28,234 nt of DNA from Candidatus Krumholzibacteriia bacterium. Lineage in GTDB: Bacteria > Krumholzibacteriota > Krumholzibacteriia > G020349025. This document shows, one piece after another, positions 17,723 to 26,000 of the stretch (position 1 is the stretch's first letter; each line of letters starts with the position of its first letter). The notes below the pieces were generated by a model. That model was given only the letters and a program-made list of their open reading frames with translations. It was not told where the DNA came from and searched no databases. Location: NCBI GenBank assembly GCA_035649275.1, contig DASRJW010000006.1, positions 1 through 28,234 of the forward strand, written 5' to 3'. A program made the translations under genes and the position numbers.

Positions 17723-18213
17723 TCGAGCGGCTGTTCGCCTTCCTCGGCAGCGGGACTCAGGCCGTGGCGGCGGATCGTGCGGAGGCAGCTGTTCCAGCGC
17801 AGGATGGCTTCGTCGTTGCCAGCGGGGCGGAGCTTTTCTGCCTTCTCGTACCATTCCATCGCTTGGTGGAAGGGCTCATAGGCGAAAGGATGGGAGACGC
17901 CGCCGAGCAGCGCCCGGCCGCGCCGCTCGCAGATGAGGCCGGCGTAGTAAGCGCGCTGATACGGATCCTGCACCTTCGTCAAATACTCGTGGGCCTTCTG
18001 GTCGGCAGCGCCCTGGCGGCCGAACTGATCCGTCATGGCCAGGATCAGCACCACCAGGGCTTGCTGGTTCTCGGGATCGCTCTCGAGGACGTCGAGGCAG
18101 ATGCTCTCGGCTTGCTCGGGGTCGTTGAGGAGCCGGTAGTGCTCGGCCCTGCGGATGGCTTCCGGGATCGCAGCCTGCGAGAGGGTCTTCAGTCTCCAGA
18201 GGGGGTCGGTCAC
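17719..18213 (-). CDS. Small TPR-like helical protein in the sdh operon
   Basis: Soluble protein of about 164 residues with no signal peptide. It consists of helix pairs resembling TPR units, for example AIRRAEHYRLLNDPEQAESI with LESDPENQQALVVLILAM, and AMEWYEKAEKLRPAGNDEAI near the C-terminus. The start is taken as the GTG at 18213, preceded by a weak GGTGAG; it lies 20 bases after the sdhB stop. The same frame stays open much further upstream under sdhB, but that part is the antiphase shadow of the iron-sulfur protein. Its stop overlaps the ATG of the glycosyltransferase gene. TPR proteins hold partners together; whether it helps assemble the dehydrogenase or the transferase is unknown. Confidence 0.78.
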   Translation of the reverse strand: MTDPLWRLKTLSQAAIPEAIRRAEHYRLLNDPEQAESICLDVLESDPENQQALVVLILAMTDQFGRQGAADQKAHEYLTKVQDPYQRAYYAGLICERRGRALLGGVSHPFAYEPFHQAMEWYEKAEKLRPAGNDEAILRWNSCLRTIRRHGLSPAAEEGEQPLE

Positions 18214-18233
18214 CGCGGGCTCACCCCTAGCGA

Positions 18234-18998
18234 CTACTCCTGCGACCGCTTCCCTGCACCGTTGCCGAACAGCTTGCGCCGCAGCTTCAGCACCGGGTCG
18301 TAATAGCGATCGACGACCCGCTCCTTGAGCGGGATGATGCCGTTGTCGGTGATATTGATGTGCTCGGGGCAGACATCGGTGCAGCACTTGGTGATGTTGC
18401 ACATCCCCGAACCGAACTGGTCCTTGACGGCGGGGATCCGGTCCCGCGTGTCCAGCGGGTGCATTTCCAGGCTGGCGAGGCGGATCATGAAGCGCGGTCC
18501 GACGAACTTCTGCTTGCCCGAACGATCGCGAAGGACGTGGCAGACGTCCTGGCAGAGGAAGCATTCGATGCACTTGCGGAACTCCTGCACCCGATCGACA
18601 TCGGCCTGGTACATGCGATGCTGTCCGTCCGCATCGCGCTGCCGCGGCTTGAAGGCTGGAATGCGCTTGTTCTGTTCGTAGTTCCACGAGACGTCCGTGA
18701 CCAGATCCTTGAGGACCGGGAAGGCTTTCAAGGGTTGCGCCGTGACGACCTCGTCGGCGGCGAAGACGTTCATCCGCGTCATGCAGGCGAGTCGCGGCTT
18801 GCCGGCGATCTCCATGCTGCACGAGCCACACTTGCCGGCCTTGCAGTTCCAGCGGATCGCCAGGTCACTCGCCTGGCGCGCCTGGATCCGGTGCAGGACG
18901 TCGAGGAACACCATCCCGGGATCGACCTCGACCTCGTAGGTCTCGAAGTCTCCGCCTTGAGAATTGCCCCGCCAGATGCGGAAGTGGCGCTTAGGCAT
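18234..18998 (-). CDS. sdhB: Succinate dehydrogenase/fumarate reductase iron-sulfur subunit
   Basis: Electron-transfer subunit of complex II, 254 residues. All three cluster sites are visible: [2Fe-2S] with Cys52, Cys57, Cys60 and Cys72 (WNCKAGKCGSC...LAC); [4Fe-4S] with Cys143, Cys146 and Cys149 (CIECFLC) plus Cys210; and [3Fe-4S] with Cys153, Cys200 and Cys206 (MCNITKCCTDVCPEH). It carries electrons from the flavoprotein to the membrane anchor. The ATG at 18998 overlaps the sdhA stop by eight bases (ATGCCTAA), as expected for coupled synthesis of a 1:1 complex. The closest known organisation is the C-A-B order of mycobacterial Sdh1. Confidence 0.95.
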   Translation of the reverse strand: MPKRHFRIWRGNSQGGDFETYEVEVDPGMVFLDVLHRIQARQASDLAIRWNCKAGKCGSCSMEIAGKPRLACMTRMNVFAADEVVTAQPLKAFPVLKDLVTDVSWNYEQNKRIPAFKPRQRDADGQHRMYQADVDRVQEFRKCIECFLCQDVCHVLRDRSGKQKFVGPRFMIRLASLEMHPLDTRDRIPAVKDQFGSGMCNITKCCTDVCPEHINITDNGIIPLKERVVDRYYDPVLKLRRKLFGNGAGKRSQE

Positions 18999-20853
18999 GG
19001 CTGCTCCCGGGGGTCTCGGTGGCCACCAGGCCGCTGACCAGATCCTCGATCTTGGCGTGCGCGATGGCGTGAAGCTCCGCCGAGGGTTCGGTCTGCGCCA
19101 CCTTCACGACTTCCATCTTGCCGTCGCCTCGCTTGCGGGCGACGACATGGTAACGAACCCACTCGTCCCGCTCGGCCTCGAAGTCGAGGCGCGTGTGCGC
19201 CCCGCGACTCTCCTCGCGCATGAGAGCCGACCGTGCCACGGCTTCCGAAGAGATGAGAAGCGAGCGTACCGAGAGCGCCTCGTGCCAGCCCGGGTTGTAC
19301 TGGCTCGACCCGGCGGCCTTCACGGTCTCGGCTTGCTTCTGCAGATCGGCCAGTTCCTCGATCCCTTGGACGAGCTCTTCCTCGATACGCACGATGCCGA
19401 CGTATTTCCCCATGACCTCCTGCAGCGCCTCGTGCAGCAGGTAGGGATTGGCCCCCGATTCCCGGCGGAGCACCTCCGTGGCCCGTCGAAACGCCGCCTG
19501 GATCTGCTCGGCCGCAGGCGTGGGCCTGGCGGCGAGGGAGCGCACGTACTCGCTGGCGCCGACACCGGCCAGGCGCCCGAACACCAGCAGGTCCGACAGC
19601 GAGTTCCCGCCCAGGCGATTGGCTCCGTGCATGCCCGCGGCACACTCGCCGCAGGCGAACAGGCCGGGGACGCGGGTTTGCTGCGTGTCGGCATCGACGC
19701 GGATTCCGCCCATGAAATAGTGCAGCGTCGGACCGACCTCCATCGGCTCCTTGGTGATGTCCACCTCCGCCAGCTCCAGGAACTGGTGGTACATGGACGG
19801 CAGCTTGCGCTTGATGAACTCCGGCGGCCGGCGCGAGGCGATGTCCAGGTAGACGCCGCCGTGCGGCGAGCCCCGGCCCGCCTTGATCTCCGCCCGGATG
19901 GAGCGCGCCACGACGTCGCGGGTGAGCAGCTCGGGAGGGCGGCGCGCCCCTTCCTCGCCCCGCACCCAGCGCTCGGTTTCCTCGATGGTGCTGGCGGTCT
20001 CGGCGGCGAACTTCTCGGGAACATAGTGGAACATGAAACGCTCGCCCTGGCTGTTGAGCAGCACGCCGCCATCGCCGCGCACGCCCTCCGTCACCAGGAT
20101 GCCGCGCACCGAGGGCGGCCACACCATGCCGGTGGGATGGAACTGGGTAAATTCCATGTCCATGAGCTCGGCGCCTGCTTCGTAGGCCATGGCGAAACCG
20201 TCGCCGGTGTATTCCCAGGAGTTGCTGGTGACGGTCCAGGCCTTGCCGGCGCCCCCCGTAGCCAGGATCACCGCCGGGGCCCGGAACAGCACGAGCCGGC
20301 CCGTGTCGCGCCAGTAGGCGGCGACACCAGCGATGCGCCCGCCGTCTTGGAGGAGCTCGAGGGCGGTGCACTCCATGTGCACCTGGATTCCCTGGTGCAC
20401 GCCGTGATCCTGCAGGGTGCGAATCATCTCGAGCCCGGTGCGGTCGCCCACGTGGGCGAGCCGCGGAAAGCGGTGGCCACCGAAGTTGCGCTGGCTGATG
20501 AGACCTTCCTTGGTGCGGTCGAACACCGCACCCCACTCCTCCAGCTCGCGCACCCGGTCGGGAGCCTGTTGGGCGTGGAGCTCCGCCATGCGCCAGACGT
20601 TGAGGAATTTCCCGCCGCGCATCGTGTCCCGGAAGTGGATCTTCCAGCTGTCACGCCGATCGACGTTGGCCAGTGCCGCGGCGATCCCGCCCTCTGCCAT
20701 CACCGTGTGGGCCTTGCCCAGCAGGCTCTTGCAGACCACACCGGTGCGTAGGCCCTGCGCGCTGCACTCGATCGCCGCGCGCAGGCCGGCGCCGCCCGCG
20801 CCGATGACGACGACATCGTGCTCGATGGTTTGGATCTCGGAGGCTTGCAGCAT
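18991..20853 (-). CDS. sdhA: Succinate dehydrogenase/fumarate reductase flavoprotein subunit
   Basis: Catalytic subunit of complex II, 620 residues. The Rossmann motif VVVIGAGGAGLRAA (14-27) binds FAD, and His49 in KAHTVMAEGG is the usual covalent FAD attachment residue. Substrate and active-site motifs follow in order: FTQFHPTGM, LVTEGVRGDGG, LHYFMGGIRVD and HGANRLGGNSLSDLLVFGR. It oxidises succinate to fumarate, or the reverse. The ATG at 20853 has TGAGG upstream and lies eight bases after the sdhC stop. The frame is open further upstream, under sdhC, but that part does not resemble the family. Sequence alone does not decide between succinate oxidation and fumarate reduction. Confidence 0.95.
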   Translation of the reverse strand: MLQASEIQTIEHDVVVIGAGGAGLRAAIECSAQGLRTGVVCKSLLGKAHTVMAEGGIAAALANVDRRDSWKIHFRDTMRGGKFLNVWRMAELHAQQAPDRVRELEEWGAVFDRTKEGLISQRNFGGHRFPRLAHVGDRTGLEMIRTLQDHGVHQGIQVHMECTALELLQDGGRIAGVAAYWRDTGRLVLFRAPAVILATGGAGKAWTVTSNSWEYTGDGFAMAYEAGAELMDMEFTQFHPTGMVWPPSVRGILVTEGVRGDGGVLLNSQGERFMFHYVPEKFAAETASTIEETERWVRGEEGARRPPELLTRDVVARSIRAEIKAGRGSPHGGVYLDIASRRPPEFIKRKLPSMYHQFLELAEVDITKEPMEVGPTLHYFMGGIRVDADTQQTRVPGLFACGECAAGMHGANRLGGNSLSDLLVFGRLAGVGASEYVRSLAARPTPAAEQIQAAFRRATEVLRRESGANPYLLHEALQEVMGKYVGIVRIEEELVQGIEELADLQKQAETVKAAGSSQYNPGWHEALSVRSLLISSEAVARSALMREESRGAHTRLDFEAERDEWVRYHVVARKRGDGKMEVVKVAQTEPSAELHAIAHAKIEDLVSGLVATETPGSSHA

Positions 20854-20861
20854 CGAATTCC

Positions 20862-21695
20862 TCAGTGCCAGGTGTTGAAGTCGTGCCAGATGCCCATGGA
20901 AACGAGGCGGACGTACACATCGGTGAAGGCGACCCAGAAGAGACTGAACCAGGCGAAGCGCATGTGGCGGGCGTTGAACCAGCTGGCGAACTTCCAGAAG
21001 CGGTACCGCGGCGTCGCCCGCCCGCATGACATGCAGTCGTCGTGCCCGCCGATGAGATGCCGGAACGAATGGCAGCCAAAGGTGTAACCGGCGAGGAGGC
21101 AGGCATTGACGGTGAGCACGAGGCTTCCCACTCCGATGCCGAACCTGCCCTCGAAGAGGAAGGAGGCAATGGCGTCGGCGAAGAGGATCGGGACGTAGGG
21201 TAGGGCGAAGTACAGCGCGTAGCGATGCAGGTTCTGGAAGACCAAAAGCCCGGTCTCGCCCTTGTAGGGGCGGGAGGTCTTGCCCAGAGGCACGACGGCG
21301 CAAGCCGGCGGCGAGGCGGCGAAGGAGCGGTAGTACGCCTTGCGGTAGTAATAGCAGGTGAAGCGGAACAAGCCGGGGAAAATGAGGATCAAGAAAGCCG
21401 GCGACGACGGCAAGGCGGCCGGCCACCAGGTAGGCCACTCGCCGAACAAGGCATGCCACACCGGTGCCGAGCCCGCGGCCGACGTGTTGGTGAAGAGGAG
21501 CGGCGAGTAGAAGGGACTCAAGTACGGCGCCGCATAATAGTGCTGTGCCTGAAAGGCTGCCCACGTGGCATAGACCACGAAACCGAAGAGGACGAACACC
21601 GTGGCTGCCGGCGCCACCCACCAGCGGTCGGTGCGCACGGTGGCCCCGAAACGTTCCGGATGCCCACCCAGCACGGGCAACTGCGTCGTCGCCAT
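20862..21695 (-). CDS. sdhC: Succinate dehydrogenase membrane anchor, Sdh1-like, with Cys/His cluster
   Basis: Membrane protein of 277 residues with about five helices (near 28-48, 98-115, 155-180, 187-205 and 245-262). It does not look like the small heme-b SdhC/SdhD pair; it resembles the single large anchor of mycobacterial Sdh1, including the motif RFTCYYYRKAYYRSF (111-125). Residues 208-224 carry Cys208, His209, His213, His218, Cys221 and Cys224 (GCHSFRH...DDCMSCG). The mycobacterial Sdh1 structure was reported to hold a membrane-embedded Rieske-type [2Fe-2S] cluster in this subunit, which these ligands would fit. The protein passes electrons to quinone. The ATG follows GGGAGG, and a good promoter lies about 50 bases upstream. 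It is the first gene of the sdhCAB operon. Confidence 0.85.
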   Translation of the reverse strand: MATTQLPVLGGHPERFGATVRTDRWWVAPAATVFVLFGFVVYATWAAFQAQHYYAAPYLSPFYSPLLFTNTSAAGSAPVWHALFGEWPTWWPAALPSSPAFLILIFPGLFRFTCYYYRKAYYRSFAASPPACAVVPLGKTSRPYKGETGLLVFQNLHRYALYFALPYVPILFADAIASFLFEGRFGIGVGSLVLTVNACLLAGYTFGCHSFRHLIGGHDDCMSCGRATPRYRFWKFASWFNARHMRFAWFSLFWVAFTDVYVRLVSMGIWHDFNTWH

Positions 21696-21746
21696 GCCCC
21701 TCCCTCGAGCAGTCCTCGGATCGGCTCGATCCGTGAGCAGCCGCGC

Positions 21747-21775
21747 AGTATAGGTTCTTGGCTGCTGGCAGGCAA
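21747..21775 (-). promoter_or_regulatory. Sigma70-type promoter of the sdhCAB operon
   Basis: On the minus strand TTGCCT (21775-21770) and TATACT (21752-21747) are separated by exactly 17 bases. The -10 box matches the consensus at five of six positions and the -35 at four. Transcription would start near 21740, giving a leader of about 45 bases before sdhC. This is the best promoter match in the window. Confidence 0.6.
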
Positions 21776-21854
21776 GTACGGATGACCGAGACAGCGGTGC
21801 ACTGCCTCGACGAGGGAAGTGAACGCCGTTGTCAGGCAGTGGCCCAGGCCGTGA

Positions 21855-22697
21855 CTAACCGTGGACGCGCCGCCGTGCCTTCCGCGCCACCGGGGCCGTG
21901 GCTCGCCGCCGACGGCTGCGACGCTTGGCCGACTGGATTTCCTCGAGCACGCCGTCCCAGAGTTGCATGCGCGAACGGAGCGACTGCAGCGCCACGTCGG
22001 CAGCTTCCTTGTGGTAGGTGCGGTTCCGCTGGCAGAGCATGGTGGTCATGTGTCGCGCCAGAGGCCCATGGCTCTCGCCATCCACCTCGATGTGACGATC
22101 GATGTAATAGACGAAGCGCTCGAGTTCGGAGCTGGATTCCTCGTGCAGGCGGTTGACGAAGGCTCGGAACATGTCGGGGATGATGTCCTCGCGACCGTAG
22201 AAGAACGCTGCGGCCACGCAGTGGGGCTTCCCCGAAAGCGCTACGTCCATCGTGTTCCGCACGAACTGTCGGACGAAGTCGGGGACCTTGGCCGCGTCTA
22301 GTGCCCGACTCCAATGCGCCGAGGCCTGGAGCTCCGCCATGAAGGCCTCCACCGGTCGCAGATCGGCGCCGCAGTCCTTCATGGCCGCGCAATAGAGTTC
22401 GAAGTGGCTGGCATAACCACGACGCCCGTCGGCATCGGATTCCTCCTCCACGACGATTTCGTTGATGAAGCGGCGGATCTTGGCGTTCCCCACCGGCACC
22501 CAAGGGACCTGCACGCAGGTGGTGGTGCGCTGCAGCGCCTTCAGCAGGGACATGAAGTCCCACACGGCGAAAACATGGTGCTTGGCGAAGATGCGGACGG
22601 AAGCCAGGGAATCGAGCTCTGCGTACAGGGGATGGGTGACCAAAGCCTTCCGCATGCCGGTGATCCGGACGTACGGCGAATCAGCCGAGATGGGCAC
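21855..22697 (-). CDS. DUF3050 family protein, heme-oxygenase-like fold
   Basis: Soluble protein of 280 residues recognised as DUF3050 by FAKHHVFAVWDFMSLLKALQ (37-56), CVQVPWVPVGNAKIRRFINE (61-80), EEESD and YIDRHIEVDGESHGPLA (198-214). The family is predicted to have a heme-oxygenase-like helical fold; its function is not established. His202, Asp206 and His210 are spaced one helical turn apart, and with His40/41, Glu80 and Glu170 they could form a metal site like that of heme-oxygenase-like diiron oxidases. That is inference. The C-terminal 25 residues are very rich in Arg and Lys. The start is a GTG at 22697, supported by AGGAAGG seven bases upstream; an ATG 14 codons later lacks such a site. 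The gene stands upstream of the sdh promoter but has its own unit. Confidence 0.82.
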   Translation of the reverse strand: MPISADSPYVRITGMRKALVTHPLYAELDSLASVRIFAKHHVFAVWDFMSLLKALQRTTTCVQVPWVPVGNAKIRRFINEIVVEEESDADGRRGYASHFELYCAAMKDCGADLRPVEAFMAELQASAHWSRALDAAKVPDFVRQFVRNTMDVALSGKPHCVAAAFFYGREDIIPDMFRAFVNRLHEESSSELERFVYYIDRHIEVDGESHGPLARHMTTMLCQRNRTYHKEAADVALQSLRSRMQLWDGVLEEIQSAKRRSRRRRATAPVARKARRRVHG

Positions 22698-23018
22698 GAT
22701 CGCACCTTCCTGGTTCGAGGTCCTCCGCGACCCCAGTGCCCCCCGGCGCTGGGACGCAGGGAGGGGAATAGGCCGCTGGCTGGGCGGCTCCCTTGGGCTG
22801 GCGTCGAGGCTTCCGAGCGGGTCGCGAAAACCCTAGCCCCTGGGGCTTGCTGGCGTCAACGCGCACGGCCCTTTCTTGGGCGATTTGCCCCAGACCCTCC
22901 TCGAGCAGTCGAAAAACGACATGCATCGAGTGGTTGCAATCTCTTCATCCCACGAATGTCCTATCATTACTAGATAGTCCCCCGTTGCAGACAGTTCTCC
23001 GCTCCGGAGGCCACACCC
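22698..23018. other. Divergent intergenic region between DUF3050 and lyase-like genes
   Basis: This 321-base interval contains no gene. It should hold promoters for both flanking genes. Its right third is noticeably more AT-rich (TATCAT at 22962-22967 and TAGATA just after), as expected near the lyase-like promoter, but no -35 box at standard spacing was found there. The left part holds the palindrome and candidate minus-strand promoter listed separately. Confidence 0.5.
22830..22859 (-). promoter_or_regulatory. Candidate DUF3050 promoter with palindrome in the spacer
   Basis: On the minus strand TTGACG (22859-22854) and TAGGGT (22835-22830) are 18 bases apart. The spacer includes the perfect palindrome AGCCCC-A-GGGGCT (22847-22835), which touches the -10 box. 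A repressor bound there would block the promoter. The -10 box is poor (three of six), so the call is tentative. Confidence 0.3.
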
Positions 23019-26000
23019 ATGGGTGCCGCCCGGGTCCTTCGTCAGTTCTTGGCTTGGACGGTTGGCGCGCTCGGGGTCGCGGCGCCGGAGCTCGCCCCAG
23101 CCGCGGTGACGACGCTCGTGCCCACGGACGACACCTACGTCCGCGGCGGGCCCACGGCGAACGACAATTTCGACGCCGACACAATGCTGCGGGTCAAGAA
23201 CGGCGCCGGCGAGGACAACGATCGCGAGACGCTCATCCGCTTCGACCTCAGTGGGTTGCAAGGTGCGGTGGTCTCCGCCACGTTGCAGCTCTACTGCAAG
23301 GGTTTGTCCAACGGCAGTCCGACTTCCGTGTACACCTACTCCGTCGCGGTGGACTCGTGGACGGAAACCACGGTGACCTGGAACACGCGGCCCGCCGCCG
23401 TGAGCCTCCTCTCCTTCCGCGGCGATATCGCCACCGTCGGGCAGATCTATCCCTTCAATGTCACCTCCTTCGTCGCCCAGCAGAACGGCGGCGACCGCAT
23501 CGTCTCCTTCCTCCTCCGGGACGACGGGGAAGTCAAGAGAGTGGCCGATTTCGACCGGCGCGAGGATTCGCATCCACCGACGCTCGTCATCGAAACGAGC
23601 CAGACCTACTCCCTCACCGCCCAGACGCTCGGCTCGGGTCAGGTGACGCTCTCGCCCGACGGTGGTGTTTACCTCACTGGGACGGTGGTGACCTTGACGG
23701 CGGTCCCCGGGCCGGGCTGGCAGATGTCGTCGTGGGCCGGAGACTTGAGCGGCAGTGCCAATCCGGCGCAGCTGACCATGGACACGAACAAGACGGTCTG
23801 GGCGACGTTCACCGAGATCCCGCGCTACACGCTGACGGTGCAGACGAGCGGCCTCGGGACGGTGGCTCTCTCTCCGTCGGCTCCCAACTATCTGGCGGGA
23901 ACCTCGGTGAGCCTCACCGCGACACCGGGCCCCGGCTGGTCCTTCGACGGTTGGAGCGGCGATCTCCAGAGCACAGCCAACCCCAGCACGATCGTCATGA
24001 ACGCGGCGAAGACCGTCACCGCCTCCTTCCACGCCGCTCCTGCCACCCCCAGCGACATCGTCCTGGAGGAAATCGCCTCCGGCGGCTCCACCGCTTCGAC
24101 GCTCGTCGAGACGGCGGCTCCACTCGCCGGCATCGATGCGAACCTGTACCTGGCGGCGGTCACGACGAAGCCGCACCGGACCGTCAACTCCATCATCGGT
24201 CTCAATCTCACCTGGACCCTGGTTGGCTCGCAGTGCTCCGGGCGGGGCGAGTCCGGCGTTTCCCTGTGGATGGCCCTGGGGAACAAGGTCACCGACGCCA
24301 CCGTCGTGCAGGCCGTCCTCGCCGCCGCCGCCGACAACGCAGTCGTGGTGGTGAGCCGCTGGTCCGGCGTGGACCGGGTGCAACCGCTCGGCACCCTCGT
24401 GGCGGGGAACAGCAACGGCATCGGCGGCGCGTGCAACGGCGGCATCGACGCCACCACCTACTCCGTCGCCATTCCCGATCCGGGAACCGACAAGCTCGTC
24501 TTCGGTGTCGTCGCGCACCGCGAGGCGACGCACGTGCCCGGAAGCGGTTGGACCGAGAGAACCGAAGTGAGCCAGGGGAGCGCTGGTTCGCGCGCAGCGC
24601 TCTCCCTGGTCGATCATGCCGGCGCTGGGGCCCCGAGCGCCCTGGCCGGATCCTTCAATCTCCTCGCGGACTGGGCGGCGCTCGCGGTGCAGGTGCGGCC
24701 TGCCTATGCACAGACCCTGTCGCTTTCCACCACGGGTCTGGGAAGCGTGGCCCTCTCTCCACCAGGGGGCCTGTATGTCGACGGTGAACTGGTGTCGTTG
24801 CAGCCGGTGCCCGCCTCGGGATGGTACTTCACCGGTTGGAGCGCGGATCTCTCTGGCGCCTCCAATCCGATGTCTTGTCTGGTGCGGAGCGACCTCGACG
24901 TCGCTGCCCTGTTCAGCACGGTGCCGCATTACGACCTCGCGGTCACCGTCCAGGGCAGTGGCCACGTGGTGGTGTCGCCGCCGGGAAGGCGTTTCGCCCA
25001 AGGCAGCACGGTCGGCCTCATGGCGGAGGCGTTCCCGGGCTGGATCTTCTCCGGCTGGGGTGGCGACGCGGTGGGCAGCAGCCCCAGCCTGGCGCTCCCC
25101 ATGCAATCCAACCGCAACGTCATCGCCTACTTCCAGTTCGTCGGCGTCCCCGTCGCCGCGGGTCTGTGGAGCTCGGCGGCGGAGCTGGCCACGGCGCCGC
25201 TCCAGGGCACTGCCTGGGTGCAGGTGCTCGCGGGGGCAGACCAGGTCTTCTTCCCGCCCAACCCGGCGAACCAGGACAGCCCGAACAATGTCAATTGCCT
25301 GGCCGCTGGCATCGTCTTCGCCCGCACCGGGAACACGCTCTACCGCGACCGGGTGGTCCAAGCCTTGGACTACCTGCCGACGCTCGGGAATCCCGGCGAC
25401 AACACTCTCGCTTGGGGGCGCGAGCTCGGCGCCTACGTCCTCGCTGCCGATCTGGTGGGTTATCGAACCACCGCCTTCGACACCTGGTTGCGCGCGATGG
25501 CGGAGACCTATGTCGGGCTCGACCACCGCACCCTGTTGGAAGCGGTGGAGGAACGTCCGAACAACTGGGGCATGTACGCCTTCGGCAGCTTGGCCGCGGT
25601 GTATGCCTATCTGCACGACGACGCCAAGCTGCTCACGGTCCGCAACCTCTGGGTACAGGGGGTGACGGGCACGCCAGCGCAGGGACAATTCGGCGATCTC
25701 TGGTGGCAATTCGATCCGGCACGGCCGCGCATCATCAATGCGGCCCGCTCCACTTTGCAGGGGGTCGACATCGATGGCGCCATCCCGGACGACGTGCGCC
25801 GCGGCGGCGCCTTCGCGATCCCGCCGATCTACACCAACTATCCCTGGGGTGCGCTGCAAGGGATGGTCATGGCGGCGCGCATCCTGGAGCGCTACGACCC
25901 CAACCTTTCCATCTGGAGCATCGGGGAGAAAGGGATCTACCGCGCCGCGAGCTTGCTGCAGGAGCGCTGGCAGCAGCAGTTCAGTGGTTGGAAGGCGACC

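Noticed and set aside
18214-18831. Upstream extension of the TPR frame under sdhB
   Set aside because: The sequence is an off-frame reading of the iron-sulfur subunit.
20854-21621. Upstream extension of the sdhA frame under sdhC
   Set aside because: The flavoprotein family begins at the FAD-binding motif just after the ATG at 20853; the extension is an off-frame reading of the anchor gene.
22934-22967. TTGCAA and TATCAT as the promoter of the lyase-like gene
   Set aside because: Spacing is 22 bases, outside the usual 16-18.
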